A DNA stretch of 64,000 nt from Liolophura sinensis (GCF_032854445.1 NC_088302.1:8427338-8491337); one strand, 5' to 3'. Counted from the stretch's first letter, positions 51,080-62,061 are shown. The notes: generated by a model not told the origin, from the sequence alone. Numbers and translations are program-made.

Positions 51080-51415
51080 AAAATTCGAGTGTTTCATCAT
51101 GCTCGAGTGTTTCATCAAGCTCGAGTGTTTCATCAAGCTCGAGTGTTTTCTCAAGCTGGAGTATTTTATCAAGCTCGGGTACTAGTATTTTATCAAGGTC
51201 GAGTGTTTCATCAAGCTCGAGTGTTTCATCACACTGGAGTATTTTTGCAGGGTTGTTTTATTAAAGTCGAGTGTTTTTGCAAGCTTGTTTTTTATGCTCG
51301 AGTGTTTTATCAAGCTCGAGTTGTGTTTATCAAGCTCAAGTGTTTTTTCAAGCTCAAGTGTTTTTCCAAGCTAGAATGTTTCATCAAACTCGAGTGTTTC
51401 ATCAAGCAAGTTTAA
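51080..51415. repeat. 18-bp minisatellite with CTCGAG core, copy A
   Basis: Imperfect repeats of a unit like tcaagctcgagtgttt plus two bases run for about 330 bases, many containing the palindrome CTCGAG. An open frame of 125 codons across it reads as repeated RVFHQA-like words and is a repeat artefact. A second array of the same unit lies at 62240-62480. Confidence 0.9.
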
Positions 51416-52124
51416 ATCCCGATATACCCTTATCAAGACGCAGATAATTTAAAATGTACTATTTACATGCCCCAAGTACTATTTCATGCATATAGCGGCG
51501 TACCCAGGAAATGTAGAATGATTTCAGTTCTTTGTGGTGATTGCCTATATATATCTAGGTCACGTAAACAAACTGAGATTTGACCTTATACTACAAGTTT
51601 TAGAACTCTCGGTAGAAGAAACAGAATTTCATTAACTCAGCCAAATGCATTCAGACAGATAACAGTTACACGGCTGTGTAGCTCAAAATACCTCTATGTT
51701 TCTTCGCGAAAGTCGCAAACACCGCCTTGCCGCAAATCTGGTCCACGCGCCCCGGAGCAGAAGTTGAAAGCCATTAGTGACGAATGCTCGATAAATGAAC
51801 AGTGTGAATATAAATGAGAAAGTTTTTCATCCATTTTTTGTTGTAAGGAAAGCTTAAACAACGATCATAAAAATACATCAAGAAATTTAACAGACATTGA
51901 TATGAAATATAACTAGAACTGCATGCAGTTATACGGCTTCCAAGAGGTCTGTACTCACAGCTCTTAGCGTCCATTCTCTACAACTTTCCACTTTCCCCAC
52001 CACAGGTCGTTCAAATCTATTAGTACTGTGCTCTTCTGAAAACATCCCAGGTTTGTCTAATACGAGCAAAAAATAGACATAATTCATATCAGACAGTAAA
52101 CATTCCGCACGAGTAAAGTGAATG

Positions 52125-53765
52125 TAATTTGACGTCCTGATCATGAATCTGGTCGTATTTTTCCCTTCAAGATCTATTTATGTCGCACATTGCCATGACA
52201 AATGGGCAATTTGCAATTTTCCACCATATCTGTAGGTCACGTAACAGAAAACTAATAAAGCTGTAATTCAAAATTGCTGAGTAGAAGGGACTATATATGT
52301 AGTGTCTGCATGCTGAAAATCTGTAAGCTGTCTTAATAAATACAGAATATACAGGGCTTCAAATTTGACAAAAGGCCGATTTACTATATTTTGGCACATT
52401 TACAAAAGTATGTTATATAATGCATATACACTCTTTTCGTAACTAGGATGAATGTAGAAATATTGCAAATATGCCACTCGATGTAGTTTGACGTCCTGAT
52501 CACAAATCCGGTCTTATTTTTTCCTGCGGTGCATATTTTTGTCGCAAATTGTGATCAACACTCGTAAAAGCGCAATTTCCTCCATTTTTTTCAAATCACG
52601 TGACAGAAAACTGTTACAGCTTTAAACCTGAAAATCGCAGTATACAAAGGGCTGTACATGTACTGTACTTATGGTGAAAATTGTTGCGTCAATAAACAAT
52701 ACTTGCACGCTTTTGAATAATGTCCAAAGGCAGATTTACCACATTTGGCACATTTACTTATAAATGTTGAATAGTGTAATGCAATGTATGGATGGCTACC
52801 AAGAATATGTATCATGTATATGTTCTCTTGATTATCTGGTTTGCACTACAGTTGCGATTGGGTTACCCAGTGCCTTTGCAACCCAATGCTGTGTGTGTAT
52901 TTCTGAAAGCCAGCTTTGTGTTGCGCAAACCTTGTCTTCTTTACTACACGCTAACCAGGCCCCGGTGATTGACAGATATCTACATATGCCCTGGTCCAGG
53001 TGTTCGTTTTCTGACAACGGCCGAGCTATTAGTAATGCACTCAGTCTGTGGATCGCAGGTCGTGGATTTATACATGGAAGTATAGACTTGCTGTTACAAG
53101 GGCCATGCTTTTTGCGTTATTTCTTACAAATAGGCATCATAAGTCTGAGAAGGGATCGCAGTTTCTCATTAGACAGAGCACAGCAGCATCATCAAGCTCG
53201 CCGATCTATTCGCGGGAATGCGAATGACCGGCCAACTGCCTCTGTGACAGTTGTCGCATTGACAATTTCGAAGCCTTGTATCTGGTTATGTGTTTATTTT
53301 CGACCAATAACTTATGCTCTCATATGAAAGATATGAGTATCTCATATAAGTGTGCAGAAAATGTGTATGGAAATTTGAAATGAAAATGGCGACTACCTCG
53401 TGGACTTAGTTACATATATAATAGAGTGGATGGTAGAGGAGATGTTGTCGAAATTTTCCCTGACTAGACCTAATTACATAAGGACTTAAACCCTAACCTC
53501 CTCCCAGCTGTATGGTATGACGCTGATTTGTCTTGGGCAGTTGAACGTCGAAAATTATTGACGTCGGGAAATTGACATTAGGCAGATCGCGAGGTATAGT
53601 TTTGCCGCAAATTGCGAAAAAAGCGCAATTTCCTCCATATTTAGCGGCCACGTCATAGAAAATTGTTACAGCTGTAAAGCTGAAAATCACTGAGTGCAAA
53701 GCGCTATACATGTACCCTGTGTATGCTGAAAATAGTTGAGCTGCGTGTGGTTAAAAAAGAGAGGA
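52125..53765. repeat. Three dispersed copies of an about 250-bp repeat
   Basis: Copies at about 52125-52335, 52484-52760 and 53515-53765 share a head tttgacgtcctgatca (clear in the first two) and the succession tgtcgcaaattg, gcgcaatttcctccat, cacgtgacagaaaactgtta, cagctgtaaa and ctgaaaatc. A fourth copy sits in duplication B at about 60355-60545. Between copies there is an anonymous 187-codon open frame (52764-53327) without recognisable features. The repeat may be a non-autonomous element; its ends are unclear. Confidence 0.6.
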
Positions 53766-54929
53766 CGTGCACGCCTTCAAATACTGCCCAGAGGTCGATT
53801 TACTCCGGTTGACACATCTACATACATATGATATACAGTGTACTTACAATGCTACGAAGAATGTAGGCTTTCTGATTAAAATAGCTATGAAAATATACAT
53901 GCCTTCCCTTAAGGTAACTCGAAGTGACATCACATAGACCGGCATCCCGCTTGAACCCCGGCATCGCTGCTTTAGTGGCTATATTTTTGATGTTTTTTGG
54001 TCATATCCTAAAAACTATACCAAGTACAAACATAACTTATACAGATTTGTAATCCAGGCGTCAAGCAGTATTGGCAGTGTGTTTATTTAATCATTTTAAG
54101 CAGTTTTTAGACTTGACCTACTTTTAAGCTAATTTCATTGGTTTGTTACACCACAACTTGCGTACTAAACAAAATGTTTTTGTACAATATAAGTACGGCG
54201 ATCCACCTAATACTTGCAAACGAAATTTCATCCAAAGGTCATCAGCCCATTCACAAAAGAGATGGTTTAAGCTTATCAATAAAATTTAAAATGGCTGCTA
54301 AATCACTTGACTGGCCAATCAGCACTAAACGTCAAAAGCTGCATCATATTTTGCCTATTAAAAATGCCAAGTTTGTTTTTCTACCTTTACCAGTTTTGAA
54401 GATATTTTCTCTCAAAACGGAAAAAAAAGTTGTCAGAGGAGAAGGAAAATATTCTGAGCAAGAACAATAGTTTTCCTAATAGCCTTATAATGTTAATGCA
54501 CACCAGACCCACAAGTATGAAGGTTGACTTGCGTCACTGTGCACGTCTGTATATCTCAATAGGTTTCAATTTAGTTGAGTGTCTGTGGTTCAACGTGGCT
54601 TTGAAATTTGAACTTCTGCAAACATACGATAAAATGTAGATCATATCAATGTATGGCGAGTATTCAATAGTTTTGTTGAAAAAAAAAACATGTAAAGACA
54701 CTTGATTCCCTAGGCAAGAAAGCACGTAAGCGCATAGTTCCCTAGGCAAGAAAGCAACATAAGTCTTAAGTAGTACTTTATGACATACGTTTAAGTAAAA
54801 TATGGAAACGAGCGTATTTGTAGTACATGTCGGTCATGCAAGTTATGTAACGCTGTCAGATGTCCTTTAGTTTTCTAGGTCAGCTTTGTTTACATAATCT
54901 ACGTATACTTTGTTTGATGTTTGATCACA

Positions 54930-55700
54930 GGCACGTTCTGACCACTTGCTTTTAACGGGATGAGGATCTTCCCACCTACCATTGTCTGGTTAACAACGTT
55001 AGGACAATGCCATATAGAACTAGAATGCCATCTGAAAGGACCAACATTTGAAACAGTCAAATGTACAAATACCGCCTCACACACAAATGGGCAAACAGCA
55101 TTTTTGTCAATTGTGAAAAATCGCTAGAATGATGATCATCAAAATTAAATGTATTTTTCCTTAGTAAACATGTGAACAAAAATTCATTTAAAGCCTTGCG
55201 TTAAATTTCTTTCATGTTGCTGAAAGGCAATATCTTCCTTGGCGGAAGAAGTTAACCTGGATCAGTTAAACTTCTTGGAACAATCATTTGAATAAATGAA
55301 CTGTTTGTACCCATATTGCAAACTAAGCATTAGGTGTTTGTTTTAACTGTTCCTGTAAATGTTTAAGTCTAAACTGTACCAAATTAAACGCCCTAATCAC
55401 CATGCCTTGAGTAGAATTAAATAAAATACAGTGCTGTTACTTGCAATTTATTAGACGTCAATGATGTAGAATTTAAAGAATTTTAATTGTTTAGACATGT
55501 TTTAAACTTTTAAAATATTGTGAGCGAAAGTTATAACTGTCCGGAGACGAAGTTTCCAGCAGTTTTCAGTGAAGCCGATCCTGATTATAGTTTATGAATT
55601 AAAAGAAATTACATGTACTATCTATTCAATTTTTTTTAAATTTAGCAGATTATATTGAAACTTTGCGATATGCACCTATATGTACAGCTAGTGACACAGG
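54930..55700. repeat. Duplicated non-coding block, first copy
   Basis: It shares with 62545-63290 the run accattgtctggt, agacaatgccatatagaact in similar form, gaaacagtcaaatgtacaaa, and further words such as taaagccttgcgttaaattt, ttggcggaag and tgtttagacatgttttaaac, all in the same order. No gene is recognised in either copy. Confidence 0.8.
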
Positions 55701-55924
55701 TGAATTTGACGCTTACTTACAATGGTGACTGTGAGATTCCACAATCATTATGTCGAATATTTTTCGCCTTTCCAAAAGCCTATCTAAAGAGTGTATAGAA
55801 TCTCTTTCACAAACATATACCAACCTGAAAACTAAAAATTTACATCAAATATAATTAAATAAATATAAATTTATATTAAAATAGATTAAAGACATAAAAA
55901 AAATGTTAAGTACCACGGTAAACC

Positions 55925-56125
55925 CTGAGCACTCACTCACTCACACAGCACCGAATTCGAGAGACATGGGATCAAACCTGGGCTGTGTCATACCAAAGAT
56001 TTTAAAATTGTTGCTTGTTGCTGCCTCCCACTGCGCTCAGCACCTAGGTTAGAGCGAAGGACTGGCTGGCCCGGTGTTTCTATATTGTGATTGTGTGGGG
56101 TATCGTGTCTAGTGTCTTACACACA
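55925..56125 (+). mobile_element. SINE family 3 copy
   Basis: Contains a B-box-like gggatcaaacctgggctgtg, then cataccaaagattttaaaat, tgttgctgcctcccactgcg and gctcagcacctaggttagag, followed by gactggctggcccggtgt. The last words also resemble the family 2 body (gactggttgacc), so the two families may share a core. Confidence 0.6.
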
Positions 56126-56335
56126 CCTAATGGCTCCTCATCGTCCTATGACTAAACATTGTTAAGTACATGTACGGTGCCCAACCCCACTATTCATTCA
56201 TTCATTGTCTTGTATATTCCGTATGTCCTGTAAGTAGTGGAGACACAACCTGCAAACCTTATTACATCTGCATTCAGGCAGTAGTGGGTTTTTGTGTCTT
56301 GCTTTTAATATCAATTTTCCTACTGCAGACATCGA

Positions 56336-56584
56336 CACAAAACTGTAAGTGATCGTTTGTTTGCTTGGGCCTGCGCATGTTGCCAAAACCTGCAGACAAT
56401 AGTCAGGGCTCACGGTGTCACATCCCTTATGTGCATTATGGCACATTGATATAATTTACTTGTTTGCACCTGCTAGATATGCATAGTCAGTTTTTATGAA
56501 CACAGGTAGATATTAATTTTCTCATTGCTCACAAGTAGGATAAATACTTCTCCAGGGTAAGAGACTCTCCATTGCGCCACCAGA
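56336..56584 (+). promoter_or_regulatory. Conserved leader and possible promoter of SLC5 exon copy 3
   Basis: It aligns with 48738-49031 right up to the ATG, including a TATA-like ggataaata at about 56538-56546 and the in-frame TAA nine codons before the start. The 40-base leader element that is doubled in copy A is single here. Promoter function is an inference. Confidence 0.35.
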
Positions 56585-56932
56585 ATGGAGAGACATACAT
56601 TTACAATTCACGCGGCGGACTATGCTATTGCAGGAGCTACAACGGCTGTCTCCCTGGGGATTGGAATTTACCACGCAATGGCCAAAGGTGGCCAAAAATC
56701 AACGGCCAAGTATCTGGTGGGTGACCGGAACATGAGCGTGATTCCAGTGTCGATCTCTCTGGTCGTTACGTACATGTCGTCTATTTTCCTTCTTGGAAAT
56801 CCGGCCGAAGCGTACGTATACGGGATTCCCAACGTCTTGGCCCTTTCCTTGGTCATTTTCTTCTCCATCGCCCTGGCGGCTTGGTTGACTGTGCCACTCT
56901 TGCATCCGCTTCACATTACCAGCTCTTATGAG
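56585..56932 (+). CDS. SLC5-type transporter, first coding exon, copy 3
   Basis: It encodes 116 residues, MERHTFTIHAADYAI to HPLHITSSYE, with the same three membrane segments as copy 2 and the same phase-0 donor TATGAG|gtaatt. It differs from copy 2 by N4H, F57I, F87L and N95I plus eight silent changes, so both reading frames have been kept since the duplication. F57I and N95I lie in the second and third membrane segments and could alter transport behaviour, if the exon is used. As with the other copies, no following SLC5 exon is visible; a full carrier would need exons from beyond the window. The alternative is a partial duplicate without function, but the excess of silent changes argues against long-term neutrality. 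Confidence 0.85.
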
Positions 56933-57372
56933 GTAATTATTTTCTTTCTTTACACAGGTTTAGTGTCCTTGATACACTGAAACGCACTTATATGCGGACA
57001 ACATGAAGCATACAAAAACTATTCCTTCTCGAAGAAACACTACGGTGCATATACACCGTAAAATCATTATATAGAATTTCCCCCCCTTTCCTAAAGCCTT
57101 TCTAAGTTTATCAAGCCGTCATATGTTTTTTCTAAATCCGAAATTGTCATTTGACTCAAACAATGTTCCAAAAAAAAAAAACCTAAGCATACATCCATCC
57201 ATACATCTCTGCCATAAATATAAACCAACATCAAAACTGAAAATTTGTTTCAAACATAATTAAAGACGTACAAGGACAGAGATTGAAATCAGAATAGCAA
57301 CCATAGTATGATAGTTTGCAAATGATCACACGCATACATGCAAATGGAGAAATAAGGCCTTCTTGTCAGTTA

Positions 57373-57628
57373 CTTCAGGTACCACTTGGGTGACCTAATC
57401 AATAGCGCGTTCGCCTCGAAGTACCGGCCCCGCTTGGTGGAGCGCCCATTTTGGGGGCGGTAGAACCAGGGTCAATCCTGGGTCGGTCACACCGAACACC
57501 TTCAAAAGCTTGGTTTTCAGCATTAAGGGGATAGTCCAACGACTGGTTGACCAGATACAATATAATGTCTCAGACAGGGGCGGCTTACTTCACTTCGGTA
57601 AGTTGTCTCGGTGAAGCTGCTTTGGATA
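57373..57628 (+). mobile_element. SINE family 2 copy, in duplication copy B
   Basis: The orthologue-by-duplication of the copy at 49940-50216, with the same head and body and a small deletion in the ttcaaaagagaaaggcgtaa section. Being shared, it dates the insertion before the segmental duplication. Confidence 0.75.
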
Positions 57629-58329
57629 AAAAAAATATTTTAATTATCATCAACTATTTTACTAGTATGGTACAAGATTTGAATAATATTTTCATTCATT
57701 CGCCTTGACCATTCCTTAGGTTTTTCCACCAGAAAACTACTGAAAGCTTGTCTTGGCACGTTACCGTCCTAATTTTGTACTCTATATAACTTCTTCTTTG
57801 ATGGTTTGTGTTAAACGTTTTTGACAACTGACCTTGCGATAATCGGCCCGGAACATCCAATTGAGTTCATGGCTGGTATACGAATGTCTGTTTTGCATAC
57901 GAATGTCGGTTTTGACGTAGAGATTCACATCTACTGTTATTACTTGCTGATTTTCATGGAAAGTTTTCTACATTAGGTAAACACTTAAAAGTCATTACAC
58001 GTGAACCGACCGAAATTATCTTACGGACAAGGCGATAATGTACGCACTATTGAAAAATTACACGCTTGCACGTTTCCCACGTTTTAGAGTTGAACATCTT
58101 ATTTACTGGGGCACATCCCACTCTCGGGATGGCCTGTAAATCCTGAGTTGGTAAAACCTTTAAACCCGACGATAAACCATAATCAGATTACATTGTTTAT
58201 TTTTAATAACCGATCGTTCATGCCTTAACATAAATTACACACGGGAAGAGTGTCAACTGAAACTGGGTCAACAACAAGGGATTTTCAGTGTGCAGATCGG
58301 ATAAATCTATAAACTAAATCAAACATCAG

Positions 58330-58365
58330 GATATATATATATATATATATATAAATATATATATT
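58330..58365. repeat. AT microsatellite
   Basis: A run of AT dinucleotides with one interruption (ataaatat). It sits at the point where duplication copy B departs from copy A, so it may have served as a breakpoint. Confidence 0.95.
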
Positions 58366-59090
58366 CATTCTTCGGCGGATTTTTTTCCTTCAGAGTTAAT
58401 TTCTTCGAGAACATCGTACTAAAATCATTCAGTTGATTACACACCATCATGTTTGTGGCAGTGTCGTGCATGATGTGAATTTGTAGGAAAATAACGCACG
58501 GAATATGAATACTAGAAGACTGATGTTTAACGCTATAGTGAAAAACTATTCACTCGTACGGAGTTCAGATAAATCGGAGAGCCCTGCGTAACCCACTGTT
58601 ATTGAACTTTTCCACATGTGAAACGCTGTGCACACCGTATTGATGAAAAAGAAGTGGTACGATAGCAGAAGTGGGATGAATTTACAAATTTGAAAGATCT
58701 TATGATTGATATAAGCCCTAAATTGTTTGGTTCTTAAATGATATAGGAAAATAGGTAAAAAATGTTGAAACAAATTCGTTTCAATTGAATTTTGAAGGTT
58801 TTGTGACCGGAAATTATTACCCTATGAATCTGAAAATGGGGGACAGTCCACAACTATAAGAGGTCTTCCATTCCCCTAAAGTTGCACATCTCTAGTTGTC
58901 AGTGCCGAATATATGGCGGTTAAAAGTAGCAAAATGAAAATTATACCACTTATCCTTACATCATCCGTGGTTCTCGATTTCCGCTGGCTGATCAGGCGGG
59001 TTAAAAATTGGCATAAACTTGTTAGAGCTGCAGGCCATGACCACAAGGGACATGTGATATTTAAATCCTGCACAACGGCGGCTCAGGGTT

Positions 59091-59836
59091 AAAATTTCAC
59101 ATCCACGGTTTAAATCCCGATATACCCTGACCAAGACGCAGATAACTGAAAATATACTATTTACATGCCCCAAGTAATGTTTCATGCATATAGTGGCGTA
59201 AATGCAGACAGGCAACAGTTACACGGCTGTGTATCTCAAAATATCTCCATGCTTATTCGCGAAAGTTAAAAACAAATCTGGTCCACGCGCCCCGAGGCAG
59301 AAGTTGAAAGCCATTAGTGACGAATGCTTGACAAATGAATAGCTGTATGGGTATAAATAAGAAAGTTTTTCATCCATTTTTTGTCGTGAGGAAAGCTTAA
59401 ACAACGGTCATAAAAATGCATCAAGAAATATGACAGACATTAATATGAAATATAACTAGAACTGTATGCAGTTGTACCGCTTCCAAGCGGCCTGTACTCA
59501 CAGCTCTTAGCGTCCATTCTCTACAACTTTCCACTTTCCCCAGCACATGCCGTTCAAATCTATTAGTACTGTGCTCTTCTGAAAACATCCCAGGTTTGTC
59601 TAATACGTGGGGCCTGGTTAGCGTGTAGTAAAGAAGACAAGGTTTGCGCAACACAAAGATGGCTTTCAGAGAAAGCCGTGTAACTGTTTGCCTGTCTGCA
59701 TTTACGCCACTATATGCATGAAACATTACTTGGGGCATGTAAATAGTATATTTTCAGTTATCTGCGTCTTGATCAGGGTATATCGGGATCAGGATATATT
59801 TTATATCGGGATTTAAACCGTGGATATGAAATTTTG
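59091..59836. repeat. Long inverted repeat, arms about 145 and 162 bp, spacer about 440 bp
   Basis: The left arm 59091-59235 (aaaatttcacatccacggtt ... cagttacacggctgtg) is the reverse complement of 59675-59836. The right arm carries an extra piece of about 17-24 bases, a partial doubling of atatcgggat. The spacer ends with 59609-59671, which is the reverse complement of 52901-52963 in copy A. Together these show that copy B lost the segment matching 52068-52970 and gained an inverted copy of nearby sequence at the same place. Confidence 0.85.
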
Positions 59837-60540
59837 ACAGATATCTACATATGCCCTGGTCCAGGGTTTCGTTTTCTGACAACGGCCGAGCTATTAGTAA
59901 TGCACTCAGCCTGTGGATCGCAGGTCATGGATTTATACATGGTAGTATAGACTTGCTGTTGCTTTTTGCGTTTTTTTTTACAAACAGGCATCATAAGTCT
60001 GAGAAGGGATCGCAGTTTCTCATTAGACAGAGCACAGCAGCATCATCAAGCTCGCCGAATTATTCCCGGGAATGCGAATGACCGGCCAACTGCCTCTGTG
60101 ACAGCTGTCGCATTGACAGTTTCGAAGCCTTGTATCTGGTTATGTATTTATTTTCGACCAATAACTTATGCTCTCATATGAAAGATATGTGTGCAGAAAA
60201 TGTGTATGGAAAATTGAAGTGAAAATAGCGACTACCTCGTGGACTTAGTTACATATATAATAGAGAGGATGGTAGAGGAGATGTTGTCGAAATTTCCCCT
60301 GACTAGACCTAATTACATAAGGACTTAAACGCTAAGCGTCTCCCGGCTGTGTGGTATGACGCAGATGTGTTTCAGGCAGTTGAATGGCGAAAATTATTGA
60401 CGTCGGGAAATTGACAAAAGGCAGATCGCGACGTATAGTTTTGCCGCAAATTGCGAAAAAGCGCAATTTCCACCATGCTTACAGACACAGTCACAGAAAA
60501 CTGTTGCAGTTGCGAAGCTGAATATCACTGACTGCAAACA

Positions 60541-60757
60541 CCGGCCCGGATAGCACAGTTGGTAGAGCGTTCGCTTCGCGACCGGTAGATCCAGGATCAA
60601 TCCTTGATCGAATCACAACTAAGACTTGAAAAGGCGTTCAGCGTGAAGGGGATAGTGCAACGACTGGTTGATCTGTATCAGTATAATGGCTCGGGCGGGG
60701 CTGCTTACTTGCCTTCGGTAAGTCGTCTCAGTGAAGCAGCACTAAATAAAAGAGCGG
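60541..60757 (+). mobile_element. SINE family 2, separate insertion in duplication copy B
   Basis: Head ggcccggatagcacagttgg, tagagcgttcgcttcgcg, a B-box-like agatccaggatcaatccttg and the family body (gggatagtgcaacgactggt, gggcggggctgcttactt) end in actaaataaaag. Copy A has no element at this place, so it inserted after the duplication. I could not see a clean target-site duplication. Confidence 0.75.
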
Positions 60758-60815
60758 TGTAAATCCGTCCTGCAACTGAAAATAGTTGAGCTACGTTTGG
60801 TTAAAAAAGAGAGGA

Positions 60816-61726
60816 TTATATCCCACAGAAAAAGTTTTCTGCAAACTTAAAACACAAGTTCTTTGTGCTGAGAGATGGCGAAGGGAGAAACTGATGTTAT
60901 TTTTTTGATCTTGTGGATTCAGTTTTGACCAAAGGTTCCTGCATATGGCATGTAAATATTTAGCCTTGTTTGGATTCGATCCTATGTGTTGCGTGACGAT
61001 TTGAGTCAACGCCAGAAATTATTACTGCAAAACATGGTGTGTCAAGGTTATTCCATCCACCTTCATTCTAAGATTTACAATGAGTATTATTCTCTTGTAA
61101 GTAAATGCGGACAAATCCGGAATCTCTTTTACTCAGCTTTGTGAATGTGTCTAATTCCACTCAGGGGTTTTGTATTCATCGTGTTGACTTTGAACGCCAC
61201 GTTGGATATATGAACAATAGCAATCAAAGCGCAACTGAGATACGCATATAAATTATGATCTAGCATGGTACAAGATTTGGATAATGGTTTCATTCATTCG
61301 CCTTGAACATTCTTTGAAAACTACTGAAAGCTTGTCTTTGAATGCTTCTGTCCTAATTTCGTATTATATATAACTTCATCGCTCTGTGGTGTTTTGTGTT
61401 AAAGGTCATTTTGACAATTGGCCTTGCGATAATTGACCCGGAACATCCAATTGGGTTGACGACTGGTATACGAATGTCTGTTTAGACGTAGAGATTCACA
61501 TCCACACTTATTCCTTGATGATGTTCAGGGAATATTTTCTATATTAAGGAAAACTTGAATATCATTAGACGTCAACCGACCGAAATTATCTTACGGATAA
61601 GCGATAATGTACGCACAAATAAAAAAATATTATATTTACCGGTTGTTCAAAATCTGCCAAGGTGTGGTACACTATACCAAAGGGGAAAAGCTGAGAACCT
61701 CTGAAGAGTTTTCGGGAGTCAGTAGA
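60816..61726. other. Non-coding stretch upstream of SLC5 exon copy 4
   Basis: 61262-61615 matches 50240-50610 and 57660-58050, a block that lies about 0.8 kb downstream of exons 2 and 3 but directly upstream of exon 4. The rest is anonymous. Confidence 0.6.
61262..61615 (+). repeat. Duplicated block (third copy) before SLC5 exon copy 4
   Basis: Shares in order the words atggtacaagatttggataa, actgaaagcttgtctt, ccggaacatccaattg, actggtatacgaatgtctgt, gacgtagagattcacatc and cgaaattatcttacgg with the two blocks in duplications A and B. It is more diverged than A and B are from each other. Confidence 0.85.
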
Positions 61727-62061
61727 ATGAAGAAAACGTTCACAATCCAGCCGGCCGATCAGGTCATTTGTGGGGTAACCACGACCATTTCCCTGGGGAT
61801 AGGGATGTACCACACCGTGGCCAAAGGTCCACAACCAAATATCTGGTTGGTAACCGAAGCATGAGTATTCTACCAGTGAGTTTTTCTTTGCTGGCCACAT
61901 GCATGTCCTCCGTCTTTGCGCTGGGGCAGTCCGCAGAAGCTTCTGTCTACGGGGTTCCAAAAGTCCTTGGATTCTCTTTGGTTATCGTGTTGTCGTGCCC
62001 TCTAATGGCTTGGATCACCTTACCGCTACTCCACCCACTTAACATCACCAGTTCCTATGCG
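61727..62061 (+). pseudogene. SLC5-type transporter first exon, copy 4, frameshifted
   Basis: It begins MKKTFTIQPADQVICGVTT and keeps the same layout, but a net loss of 10 bases after the AKG codons (near 61828) shifts the frame and leads to a TGA at about 61862. The following sequence in the next frame still encodes the KYLVGNRSMSILPVSFSL, SSVFALGQSAEASVYG and HPLNITSSYA segments. The exon length of 335 is exactly 10 below that of copy 1. The last codon before the donor is GCG rather than GAG, and the donor gtaaac is weaker. It resembles copy 1 in some words (HPLNIT) rather than copies 2 and 3. It looks like a dead member of the array, unless the genome assembly is wrong at this point. Confidence 0.78.

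Larger units (their letters stand above)
48738..53765 (+). repeat. Segmental duplication, copy A (contains SLC5 exon copy 2)
   Basis: This block matches 56336-60815 in the same orientation, piece by piece: the upstream leader (48738-49031), exon, flank, SINE family 2, a block around 50240-50940, then 51411-52067 and 52971-53765. Differences are local: A has an 18-bp minisatellite at 51080-51415 and about 0.9 kb at 52068-52970 that B lacks; B has unrelated sequence at about 58370-59090, an inverted repeat and an extra SINE. The segment is therefore an older tandem duplication with later rearrangement. Confidence 0.85.
53766..56335. other. Non-coding stretch between duplication copies A and B
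   Basis: The part 54930-55700 matches 62545-63290 (see that entry). Around 55735-55860 a worn version of the exon-downstream flank (as 49510-49830) is visible, pointing to an older duplicate that lost its exon. The anonymous frames at 54138-54470 and 54430-54639 have no recognisable domain. Confidence 0.5.
56336..60815 (+). repeat. Segmental duplication, copy B (contains SLC5 exon copy 3)
   Basis: The counterpart of 48738-53765. Main differences: no doubled leader element, an (AT)n run at 58330-58365 and unrelated sequence to about 59090 where A has the 18-bp minisatellite, a 0.9-kb loss replaced by an inverted repeat (59091-59836), and an extra SINE at 60541-60757. Similarity ends on both sides at the shared word ttaaaaaagagagga. 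Confidence 0.85.

Noticed and set aside
51038..51415. 125-codon frame with RVFHQA-like repeats
   Set aside because: It translates the 18-bp minisatellite; the frame is not kept in the related array at 62240-62480.
52764..53327. 187-codon open frame
   Set aside because: It has no recognisable domain, and the corresponding part of duplication B (59851-60181) carries deletions and shifts that break the frame.
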